From Candidatus Marithrix sp. Canyon 246 (lineage in GTDB: Bacteria > Pseudomonadota > Gammaproteobacteria > Beggiatoales > Beggiatoaceae): a stretch of 64,000 nucleotides of DNA. The DNA lies in assembly GCF_001723685.1 (NCBI RefSeq), contig NZ_MCBX01000009.1:28641-92640 (forward strand), read 5' to 3'. A program made the position numbers and the translations under genes. Positions 9,465-18,800 of the stretch are shown here, one piece after another; positions within the stretch are counted from its first letter, which is position 1; each line of letters begins with the position of its first letter. The notes beneath the pieces were generated by a model that worked only from the letters and a program-made list of their open reading frames with translations, was not told where the DNA came from and searched no databases.

Positions 9465-9680
9465 TTAATTCATGCGTTGTCCCATTGCCATTAGTGTCTG
9501 GTTAATAAGTGTTTGATATTCTAATCCATAAGCTTCAGCTTTTTCCCGAAAACTTTGGAGAACTTCATTATCTAACATGATCACAACACAAGTTTTATCT
9601 TTAGTCTCGGATTGTAATTTTGATAGATGGGGTACATGGTTTGCTCTTTTGGCATTTGAAAAATCATATTCTTTACGCAT
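9465..9680 (-). CDS. BrnA-type antitoxin, orphan
   Basis: About 71 residues from the second ATG (MRKEYDFSNAKR). The sequence KTCVVIMLDNEVLQSFREKA is followed by YGLEYQTLINQTL, which is the BrnA/CopG ribbon-helix-helix pattern. GAGG lies nine bases before this ATG, favouring it over the ATG at 9695. BrnA normally follows brnT, but no toxin is present upstream; a repeat and flavoprotein remnants occupy that place. The antitoxin therefore appears to have lost its toxin. Confidence 0.65.
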   Translation of the reverse strand: MRKEYDFSNAKRANHVPHLSKLQSETKDKTCVVIMLDNEVLQSFREKAEAYGLEYQTLINQTLMAMGQRMN

Positions 9681-9720
9681 AGTTCTTTGCCTCATTTTTA
9701 GTTGCTTAACTTTCTCAACA

Positions 9721-9779
9721 AAATCCGTTTATTCCGTAAACGAAGTAACGAAACGAAGTGAAGTAAATCCGTTGTACTA
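9721..9779. repeat. TACAACGGATT-family repeat half
   Basis: This stretch is identical to 15770-15828. It carries AATCCGTTTATTCCGT at one end and AAATCCGTTGTAC at the other, the same arms as the inverted repeat at 30099-30176. Both copies lie just downstream of a flavoprotein copy, so they were duplicated with it. Confidence 0.7.
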
Positions 9780-9792
9780 ATTATTACCTTAT

Positions 9793-11832
9793 TTATCCTT
9801 TAATCGTCAACAAAGACTCCACCCACAAATTATTAAGCACTTCCTGCAAACGATTCTGACTAAGCCGCTCCTGCAAATTATCAATATCCACAATATCCAA
9901 TGGTTGATCTTGCCATGAGCAGGAGAATACCGCTTTAGTTCTTTCTCCAGTTTTAGGATCAATTTGCCATTGTAAGCATTGGGCGCATACGCCTTTTAGC
10001 ATACATTGCATTGGACCATGTATTGATGCTGTAAATTTGGGTGAATATTGCTTTAATATGCCTTTTCTAGCATCTTGTATTTTGCGTATCAACTTATAAT
10101 CACCAACTATTATAACACTTGTTACTTCTTCTAAGGCAATTGTTGAGTTGATTAGTACTTCTAGTAGTTCGCCAGTGGCACTATAATCTTGGGGGCGATT
10201 TTTCTTAATCGGTTCACCTTCAGTAGTAATCCAAACTATAGCATCTGTTGCCGCTTCTAATTCTGATTGACGATAAATTTCATTTTGGTGTTGGAAGTTG
10301 CCAACATATAGGACTTTATTTCCTGCCTCTTTTAATACTGGTGCTACTGTACGAATATCTGCCGCTGCCAAATTATTGCCAATTATCATAATGGTTTCGC
10401 CGCCATTAGGAATATTAGTTTTTGTTCCAGTTGGTCCCATTAATGAAATAGGGTCTCCGGGGCGAAAAATACTACACAGACGTGAACTTGCTCCTTGTTG
10501 CATTACCATTAATGAGATAGTGCCTTTTTCTCGATCAATTCCAGCACAGCGCATCGCTAAGGGTTCTGTTTGCAAGCGAGTATTTTCTATTATTGGTGCA
10601 TAGGTTTCAAAGTTTTGGAGGCAGAAAAATTGTCCGGGTTTATATTGTTGTGCCGCTAATGGGGCGTGAATTGTCAGTTCAATGATATTGTCGCTATGAC
10701 GCTGAACTTGTTCGATTTTGGTTTCTAAGTCGTCAAACCTGTCAGGTTTAATACTCTGAAGCGATTTCATAATATGTGGATAAGTGCGTTTAGCTGAGGC
10801 TACTGCTTTTACAACATTACCATGAAATGCTGGATGAGTATCACCAACAAATGTGACGCGAGCTTGTGATGTAAATGGACCAAATTGTTTGTCTTTACAA
10901 TGAGCAATATTTGAAACTGCTTCAGCATAAAAAATACCTTCTTCTAATGCTTTTGCTACTTCTTCATGATTGCTTTTATAAGCAGGCGATTCTTGCATAC
11001 TGCGTCTATAAGCAACTGTTACCGGCTAAACTATTTGGAATAGCTAAAGCTTGTGGTAAACCTGCACCAACCGCAATCGCAACATGGTCAAAGCTTAATG
11101 ACCATGCTTTTTATACAATTATAGTACCACCAAAGCTAGTTGTGATACGATTATCTAATTCTGCTTTTAATTCTGAATAATTTCTGATAGGATGTTTAAG
11201 AAATTGATCTGGTAAGGGTTCAATTTTAAGTCCATCGATACCTACAACGGCACAACCTTCCATTAAAAGATGATGTGCCAAGGTAATTCTAAGACATCAG
11301 TAAGTACGCGGGTTTCAATTTGTGGAATATTTACAGGCTCTTGTTTTTGATAAATACAACTTTTCATGCAATCATTACAAATGCGATGTCCAGTTACTGG
11401 GCACATAGGATTATCTTACATCACCATCGCCAAAGCGGCAATGGTGTTCATTTAACCATTTCGTTAATGTAGTAAAATTTTTTTCTAATGATTTTTTCAA
11501 ACGTCGTCGTGCGCGACGCAGTACCATTTTTTAAAATAAAAAATTGGATTATTTACATTAGTTTGCTGGCGTGAGCCTTGCATTTTTTTAGAAATGTCGA
11601 AAAACTCCACCAAAAAAGCTTCTAGTATTTTTGCACAATCTATCAGTAATTCGCTCAATTCTACAGTTGTAAAACTGTGTTGCTCATGACGATAAGCTAG
11701 TAAATCAATATATCTTGCAGGATTTTCAGCCTTTAAATAATTTAAAAACTGTTGATCGATACTATAAAGTGTATCTGGTTCAAACATTTTAGTAAAATTA
11801 AAATCACCTAATTCAACAACATTTAAAGACAA
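9793..11832 (-). pseudogene. Copy C of the flavoprotein, broken by deletions
   Basis: The 3' part, 9793-10998, stays open for 401 codons including the [2Fe-2S] cysteines. It carries an in-frame deletion that joins the two occurrences of EAV (FYAEAV to VSNIAHC). Upstream, 11040-11450 has scattered blocks of the FAD and iron-sulfur regions, and 11497-11832 is the N-terminal helical domain ending in a shift. Its N-terminal tail (MSLNVVELGDFNF) differs from the intact copy (MPTIKMNFSDFTF), so it is not a simple recent duplicate of it. Confidence 0.85.
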
Positions 11833-11846
11833 GCACAGAGGTTAAG

Positions 11847-12071
11847 ATGAAAACTAAAGAATTATCTGAAAAAAACTTTCATAGATGCAAAAAAAAACCA
11901 GAAAATAGCCAACTTCCGCAAATGACTAAAGAACAAAGAGAAAATATCTTAGCATCTATAACGAAAACCAAATATCCAAATGAGGATGCGGATTCAGAAC
12001 AATGGATTAGAGATATTAAAGCGTATTTATTGCTTAAATGCCTTAAAAAAGCAAGAAAAAAAAGTGCTTGA
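11847..12071 (+). CDS. Hypothetical protein, possible antitoxin fragment
   Basis: This 74-residue, very lysine-rich protein (MTKEQRENILASITKTKYPN, then EQWIRDIKAYLLLKCLKK) lies directly before a PIN-toxin remnant on the same strand. That position fits an antitoxin, but I do not recognise the family and the end may be shifted. It starts 15 bases after the start of flavoprotein copy C, in divergent orientation. Confidence 0.35.
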   Translation: MKTKELSEKNFHRCKKKPENSQLPQMTKEQRENILASITKTKYPNEDADSEQWIRDIKAYLLLKCLKKARKKSA

Positions 12072-12133
12072 AATTATTAATTCTATTAAAAATAATGCCA
12101 CAGTATATATGGGTGAACATTAGGATAATTGAT

Positions 12134-12310
12134 ATTTGGTGCAGAAAATTCACAAAGAAAAGAATATAACTTAGAACAAATTAAGATTTTCAAACAAGCT
12201 ATTCTGCCTTTGTCAGTTGATAAAGAAGTTTGGGCTATTTTTGGAAAAATAAAAGCTATATAAAGAAAAATAGGAAAACCTATATCAGATATGGATAAAC
12301 TCGGTTGCGC
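12134..12310 (+). pseudogene. PIN (VapC-like) toxin remnant
   Basis: The frame reads FGAENSQRKEYNLEQIKIFK, then LPLSVDKEVWAIFGKIKAI, a stop, RKIGKPISDMDKL. This is the middle of a VapC PIN domain up to the conserved ISDMD aspartate. The first half, with the initial Asp, and the C-terminal part are missing, and one stop lies inside. The toxin is certainly nonfunctional. Confidence 0.75.
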
Positions 12311-12336
12311 CAATAGATACATATAGAGAAAGAAGT

Positions 12337-13269
12337 ATGGAAATGAATATTAATAGAAGATTATATGAGCAAAAAGAGGTGATCCTGCACTATCTGAGAG
12401 ATAGAGCAGCAGAGTCTTATGGTGAAATTATTAAAATACATGGCGAGCGCGATTTTAAAAAGAGAGCAAGAGCTATTAACAAGGCAATCAAAGATAAAGC
12501 TCAAACTCTAAGAACAATCATTATTCAGCGTTCGATAGCTCAATCATGGTCTAAAACAGAAATTCTGAATAATATTTTAATGATCACTTATTGTTCATAC
12601 GTCATTATGATTGAATATAGAAATCGAACATGGCCATATGAGTATATGGCATTTGCCCGTAGGATAGGTGAGTTATGGGAGCCATTTTGTAAGAATTGTT
12701 TTGATTTTCCAGCCAGAGATGATGTTGAATTAGTCGAACCCCCTCTTTTTTCAGAAGTCAGGGAGCAGCTACAGCAAGAAATTCGTGAGTATATAGAAAA
12801 TATAAGTTTATCAGAATTGGAAAAGAACCAACTTCTCAAGTATTATGACAAAGTATGGAGCCTTGTAACTTCAGGAGAAATTAAGCTTGAGTTAGATCTG
12901 CATTTTAGGATAGATGGAAAAAATTATAATGTAGATTTTAAAAGTGGCTTTCAATCTAACGAAAAGGGGAACACTAATAGACTATTATTAGTCGCTTCGA
13001 TTTACAAAAATATTCTTAGTGAAAATAACGAGTGTTTACTCTTTGTTCGAACGGAAGAGGATGATAACAACCACTATTTGCAAATACTAAAAAAATCAGA
13101 AGTATGGGACGTTTATTGCGGAAATGAGACGTACTCTCAAATAGAAACTTATTCAGGTTTTGATATTGCATCATGGATTGCTGCAAACATAGAATGGGAA
13201 AAAGACCTAGATCAGGATACTTTGACACACTTTAATGAAAATGATTTGGTTAAGTATCTATCATGGTAG
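12337..13269 (+). CDS. Type II restriction endonuclease
   Basis: This 310-residue protein has an N-terminal helical half containing WPYEYMAFARRIGELWEPFC, a segment known from type II restriction enzymes. A C-terminal PD-(D/E)XK core follows: ELDLHFRIDGKNYNVDFKSG, where the aspartate of ELDLHF and D-F-K give the active site. It overlaps the methyltransferase start by seven bases, so the two are coupled. Cleavage site unknown. Unlike the genes on either side it shows no damage. Confidence 0.75.
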   Translation: MEMNINRRLYEQKEVILHYLRDRAAESYGEIIKIHGERDFKKRARAINKAIKDKAQTLRTIIIQRSIAQSWSKTEILNNILMITYCSYVIMIEYRNRTWPYEYMAFARRIGELWEPFCKNCFDFPARDDVELVEPPLFSEVREQLQQEIREYIENISLSELEKNQLLKYYDKVWSLVTSGEIKLELDLHFRIDGKNYNVDFKSGFQSNEKGNTNRLLLVASIYKNILSENNECLLFVRTEEDDNNHYLQILKKSEVWDVYCGNETYSQIETYSGFDIASWIAANIEWEKDLDQDTLTHFNENDLVKYLSW

Positions 13270-14786
13270 CTCTAGCAAAACGAAAGCAGGATGAGTTCCA
13301 AGCTTTCTATACAAACTGTAATTACATTACTTCGTACATGATAGGTCTTTTGCAATGTTATGGAGAAATGTCGGTTCTTGAACCTTGTGCTGGTGAGGGC
13401 GTTTTTATTGACGGGTTAAGGAAGATAGATGGCATTCCCCATATTACAGCTTACGAGCTGAATAGTGATAGCGTAAATATTTTACAAAGTAAATATTTGG
13501 GTATTTCAAATATCCAGATTGAGCAAGAAGATTTTTTGTTAGCGTTTCAGTTGAATTTTGATAAATTTGATAGAGTAATAGCTAATCCTCCTTACGGAGC
13601 ATACCAGTCACCAGAGAAAAGAAAACAATTAAAAAATGATTACCCACAGTTATATGTGAAAGAGACATATGGACTTTTTTTAATTAAAGCAATGGAATTG
13701 CTAAAAGATAATGGTCGTCTTGTATTTATCATACCAGATACATATTTGACCCTTCACATGCATGAAGGCTTGCGGAAAGAATTACTTAGACATTATGAAA
13801 TAGAATCAATTGTTTTATTCCCTTCTAACTTTTTTCCTAGTGTAAACTTTGGTTATGCGGGGTTGAGTATTATCTCAATTGTTAATAAAACACCAAGTTA
13901 TTCTTATGACTTTCCTGTCTATAATGGTCTTAAATCACCCAAAGAATTGCCAGAGTTATTAACTGAACAACGCAAAAAATACGAAATTTGCCGTCTGTCA
14001 TATTGCCAAGTTAGTAACAATCCATCAAGTGCATTTTTCCTTCCCTCTAAAAGTTGGATTAATTTAACCCTAAGCACAAAGACCTTGAAAGTTGGAGATA
14101 TATGTTCAGTTGTTACTGGGTTTTATTCTGGTAATGATGGTAAATATTTAAGACGCTCAGAATCTGTTACAAGGGGGATTAAAAAATATGCCATTATCAA
14201 CAGTGATGATGTTTGCAATGATGATCTATCCATATGCCCTCCACTTAATGGACTCAGCAATTCATCTTGTTGGGTGCCAATTGTGAAAGGTGGAAATAGG
14301 AGGTTTTATAAACACTCTGAGTGGTTCATGGATTGGAGTGAAGAAGCAATTTACGATTATAAAGTAGCAAATAAAAAACGAGCAAGATTTCAAAACGCTC
14401 AATATTATTTTCATCAGGGTATTGGGGTACCAATGGTGTCTTCGTCTTCAATTACCGGATCATTAATAGATGGCAGACTCTTTGATCAGTCTATTGTTGG
14501 CATATTCCCTAACAAGAAGTATGAAAATTTAATTTATTTTCTTCTCGGGTTATTTAATAGTATTGCTTGTAATGATCTAATAAGAACAATAAATGCCAGC
14601 ACAAACAATTCAGCAAACTACATTAAAAAAATACCGATAATCATTCCTAAAGAAAAGATGTTGAGTAAAATTACTGATGAAGTAAAAAGGATTTTATTGT
14701 TATCAAAGCAATGTGATGTTGCAGATGATGATTTGATAAAACTAAATAAATATTATGATGAAGTGTATGGTGCAAAAAGCGCATAA
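13263..14786 (+). CDS. Type II N6-adenine DNA methyltransferase (Eco57I/TaqI-like)
   Basis: This 507-residue enzyme has the SAM motif VLEPCAGEGVFIDGL near residue 40 and the catalytic NPPYGAYQ near residue 110. GRLVFIIPDTYL follows, and a C-terminal target-recognition part starts at about residue 270 with VGDICSVVTGFYSGND. The NPPY motif marks N6-adenine methylation. With the upstream endonuclease it makes a complete type II restriction-modification pair sitting between flavoprotein fragments. The recognition sequence cannot be told from here. Confidence 0.85.
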   Translation: MVALAKRKQDEFQAFYTNCNYITSYMIGLLQCYGEMSVLEPCAGEGVFIDGLRKIDGIPHITAYELNSDSVNILQSKYLGISNIQIEQEDFLLAFQLNFDKFDRVIANPPYGAYQSPEKRKQLKNDYPQLYVKETYGLFLIKAMELLKDNGRLVFIIPDTYLTLHMHEGLRKELLRHYEIESIVLFPSNFFPSVNFGYAGLSIISIVNKTPSYSYDFPVYNGLKSPKELPELLTEQRKKYEICRLSYCQVSNNPSSAFFLPSKSWINLTLSTKTLKVGDICSVVTGFYSGNDGKYLRRSESVTRGIKKYAIINSDDVCNDDLSICPPLNGLSNSSCWVPIVKGGNRRFYKHSEWFMDWSEEAIYDYKVANKKRARFQNAQYYFHQGIGVPMVSSSSITGSLIDGRLFDQSIVGIFPNKKYENLIYFLLGLFNSIACNDLIRTINASTNNSANYIKKIPIIIPKEKMLSKITDEVKRILLLSKQCDVADDDLIKLNKYYDEVYGAKSA

Positions 14787-14805
14787 CAAGGCGCTGCAAT
14801 CGGAC
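14781..14805 (+). other. Half of an attC-like site
   Basis: Directly at the methyltransferase stop, GCATAACAAGGCGCTGCAAT followed by CGGAC resembles the R''-L'' half of integron attC sites, including the YAAC core. I could not find the complementary second half in the next 250 bases, which are more GC-rich than the surroundings. Low certainty. Confidence 0.3.
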
Positions 14806-15024
14806 AAAATAAAGCGGCGTTTGTTCCTCATTAAAATGAATTGAACCTTGGTTTACAGGTCGTAAATCATGCGAAGCTAGAGCTACCATTCGGCTGCCAA
14901 AACGGCAATGTCGGGCAGGTAGGTGAGTGTCAACGGCGAGTCTACACATCTGTAGATATGATCGGCTCACAGAAGGGTTCTAAGTCAGCGCAAGCTAACG
15001 ATAAATATTCATACTAGCTCTTGC

Positions 15025-15112
15025 TTCAACAAAGACTCAATTCCTGCAAAGCCGCTCTTGCAAATTATCAATATCCACAATATCCAATGGTTGATCATGC
15101 CATGAGCAGGAG
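15025..15112 (-). pseudogene. Remnant F of the flavoprotein C-terminus
   Basis: The bases match the last codons of the flavoprotein gene, with a gap between AAAGACTCAA and TTCCTGCAAAG and ending at CATGAGCAGGAG. It abuts the ptuA remnant at 15113, marking a recombination junction. The stretch 14806-15024 before it has no gene I can identify. Confidence 0.7.
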
Positions 15113-15690
15113 CAAAATACGAGGCAACCATAAATAAATATCATGCTAACATCTATGGCTATGGAACTTCCAGAAGAATGGGTTCTCAGAATCAAATCAT
15201 GAAGATGATACCGCAAGTCTATTTTCTGATGAAGTTACTTTAATTAATGCTGAGGAATGGTTGCTACAAACAGATTACGCAGCTAAAAATGGAGCTAAGC
15301 GTGCTGAATCAATAATCAAAACTCCTTAGCCGAAGCCCCTGCATGGCAAAGAAAAATCATCCAATTTATCGTTACTTCACATAGCCCTTTAGTTGTACAA
15401 TCAGCCAAGCTGATTAATTTAATTTTGTTGGAGAATAAAGACGATCATGTCAAAAAATTAGATAAGTAGGTACGCAAAAGTTTATTAACAAAAATAAGTA
15501 CAACGAATTACGTGGATAAACTAATAAAGTTTAATTTAAATAATTTGTTTATCCACGTAATTCGCTGTACTTAATATTATGTAAATATGTTAAAATATTT
15601 ATACGTATCGACATAATATTCTGCATCCAGAAAGCAATCAACGAAAGTTACTACGTCTTCAAATGTCATCTTTAATGCCAGAAACATTAT
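15113..15690 (+). pseudogene. Decayed second copy of ptuA
   Basis: Blocks match the intact ptuA and its upstream region in order. They are the leader ATACGAGGCAACCATAAATA, YHANIYGYGTSRRMG, EEWLLQTDYAAKNGAKRAES, AWQRKIIQF, FIVTSHSPLVVQS and the very end. Walker A, Walker B and most of the middle are deleted. An inverted repeat (15496-15572) lies near the 3' end. After it, the sequence passes straight to the region downstream of ptuB, so ptuB is completely gone in this copy. Confidence 0.85.
15496..15572. repeat. Inverted repeat of the GTACAACGAATT family
   Basis: Arms 15496-15521 and 15547-15572 are 26 bases and complementary with one mismatch (AAGTACAACGAATTACGTGG and continuation). It is inserted in the ptuA remnant. 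Related arms occur at 25472-25513, 30099-30176 and 46477-46523. Confidence 0.75.
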
Positions 15691-15769
15691 AAAAAAGATT
15701 GAAATTATTGTTTTAATTCAATATAATATTGATTATATTGAATTATTTTTATGCTGTGATTGTATAAAA

Positions 15770-15828
15770 AAATCCGTTTATTCCGTAAACGAAGTAACGA
15801 AACGAAGTGAAGTAAATCCGTTGTACTA
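15770..15828. repeat. TACAACGGATT-family repeat half, second copy
   Basis: Identical to 9721-9779, and again just downstream of the stop codon of a flavoprotein gene. The internal stretch GAAGTAACGAAACGAAGTGA is a short tandem-like run of GAAG/GAAA units. Confidence 0.7.
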
Positions 15829-15841
15829 ATTATTACCTTAT

Positions 15842-18800
15842 TTATCCTTTAATCGTCAACAAAGACTCCACCCACAAATTATTAATCTGTTCTGACAAAC
15901 GATTCTGACTAAGCCGCTCTTGCAAATTATCAATATCCACAATATCCAATGGTTGATCTTGCCATGAGCAGGAAAATACCGCTTTAGTTCTTTCGCCAGT
16001 TTTCGGATCAATTTGCCATTGTAAGCATTGGGCGCATACGCCTTTTAGCATACACTGCATTGGACCATGTATTGATGCTGTAAATTTCGGTGAATATTGC
16101 TTTAATATGCCTTTTCTAGCATCTTGTATTTTGCGTATCAACTTATAATCACCAACTATTATAACACTAGTTACTTCTTCTAAGGCAATTGTTGAGTTGA
16201 TTAGTACATCTAATAATTCACCAGTGGCACTATAATCTTGTGGACGATTTTTCTTAATCGGTTCACCTTCAGCAGTAATCCATACTATAGCGTCTGTTGC
16301 CGCTTCTAATTCTGATTGACGATAAATTTCATTTTGGTGTTGGAAGTTGCCAACATATAGGACTTTATTTCCTGCCTTTTTTAATGCAGGTGCCACTGTA
16401 CGAATATCTGCCGCTGCCAAATTATTGCCAATTATCATAATGGTTTCGCCACCATTAGGAATATTAGTTTTTGTTCCAGTTGGTCCCATTAATGAAATAG
16501 GGTCTCCGGGGCGAAAAATACTACACAGACGTGAACTTGCTCCTTGTTGCATTACCATTAATGATATAGTACCTTTTTCTCGATCAATTCCAGCACAGCG
16601 CATCGCTAACGGTTCTGTTTGCAGGCGAGTATTTTCTATAATTGGTGCATAGGTTTCAAAGTTTTGGAGACGGAAAAATTGTCCGGGCTTATATTGTTGT
16701 GCCGCTAATGGGGCGCGAATTGTTAGTTCAATAATATTATCGCCATGATGCTGAATTTGTTCTATTTTGGTTTCTAAGTCGTCAAACCTGACAGGTTTTA
16801 AAAACCTGTCAGGTTTAATATGTTCAAGCGATTTCATAATATGTGGATAAGTGCGTTTACCAGAAGCTACTGCTTTTACAACATTACCATGAAATGCTGG
16901 ATGAGTATCACCAATAAATGTGACGCGAGCTTGTGAAGTAAATGGACCAAATTGTTTGTCTTTACAATTAGCAATATTTGAAACCGCTTCTAATTTACCA
17001 TCTATATTTTCATAAGGCTGATATTGAAATAAGCCTTCGCGTTCAAATGAACCACGATGTTCAAATTCATAAGCAACATTAGGCTTAGCACCAGTGGCTA
17101 CAAAAATCGCCTTTGCCGCTAATACAATTTCTTCATCACCACGCTGACAAACTAAGGCTTTTACATGTCCATATTTATCTAATTCGACCTTTTTAGGTTC
17201 AACAGACTCAGCATAAAAAATACCTTCCTCTAATGCTTTTGCGACTTCTTCATGATTACTTTTATAAGCAGGCGATTCTTGCATACTGCGTCTATAAGCA
17301 ACAGTAACTCCACCCCATTTATGTATTAAACCTTGTATATCATCTGTGCTTTCCAATTGTTTTGCATGACTTAAAAATTCATCTAATATTTCAAGTGAAG
17401 CCGCATCTAAATGTTCACGAACTTTGCTACCTAATTTCTCATAACGAGCTTTAATTTTTTTAATTTGTACTAAATAATAAGCCTGAACCTCAGTCGCAGT
17501 ATCAATTCCAGTCAAACCGCCACCAATTACCACTGCCGGTAAACGTACTTGTAAATTAGCCAAACTATCAGCTTTAGCGGCACCACTTAACTGTAAACTC
17601 ATAAGAAAATCAGCCGCTTGACGCATTCCGGGGGCTAAACTATTTGGAATAGCTAAAGCTTGTGGTAAACCTGCACCAACCGCAATCGCAACATGGTCAA
17701 AACCTAATGACCATGCTTTTTCTACAGTTATAGTGCCACCAAACCGCACACCACCATAAACTTGAAAATAAGGGCGACGTAATAAAGTTAAATAAATTAA
17801 ACTTAAAAAATTTTTATCCCAACGTACTGTAATGCCATATTCAGCAACACCACCAAAGCCAGTTGTGATACGATTGTCTAATTCTGCTTTTAATTCAGAA
17901 TAATTTCTGATAGGATGTTTAAGAAATTGATCTGGTAAGGGTTCAATTTTAAGTCCATCTATACCTACAACGGCACAACCTTCCATTAACAGATGGTGTG
18001 CCAAGGTAAAACCAGCAGGGCCTAATCCGGCTATAAGGATTTTTAATCCATTATACGGTTTAGCAACCCATTGTTGTTGTCGCAGAGGATTCCAGCGAGT
18101 TAGTAAGTCATAAATTTCTACACCCCAAGGTAATTCTAAGACATCAGTAAGTACGCGGGTTTCAATTTGTGGAATATTTACAGGTTCTTGTTTTTGATAA
18201 ATACAACTTTTCATGCAATCATTACATATGCGATGTCCAGTTACTGGGCACATAGGATTATCTAACATCACCATAGCCAAAGCGGCAATGGTATTACCAT
18301 CGCGTTTTAGTAGCTGCATTTCAGATATTTTTTCTTCTAATGGGCAGCCTGTAAGAGTATTACCCAAAGGATCAGTTTTGAACCCTAAATCATATCGAGC
18401 TTTTTTTACTGGAAAACCTTTAGAACAGAAATCACCATCACGATCATGACAGTAAATACAATAATTAATTTCATTTTCTACTTGCAGTAATGACATGCGC
18501 TGATCTGTTAATTTAAAATCTTGACGTTGGCGACGATGCTTTATTTCTGTAGTAGAAACTAATTTATTATGATCTATGGGTTGTGGTAAGCGGAAACTGA
18601 CCCAATTTTGCACATAGGCTTGTGCATCTGGGTTAGTTAAGGCATGAACACACCATTGTGTAAGTTTTTCAATGTCATCCGCGTATGTTTCTTTATCAGC
18701 TAAATATTGTTGCCCTAATTGCGCAACAGTTAATTCACTGATAACAGGTAACTGTTCATTTAACCATTTTGTTAATGTGGTAAAGTTGTTTTCTAATGAT

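Noticed and set aside
12086..12322. Minus-strand frame of 78 codons
   Set aside because: It is antisense to the PIN toxin remnant, which explains the sequence better.
14671..14970. Minus-strand frame of 99 codons
   Set aside because: It overlaps the methyltransferase end and a gene-free stretch, has no recognisable protein pattern and runs through the attC-like site.
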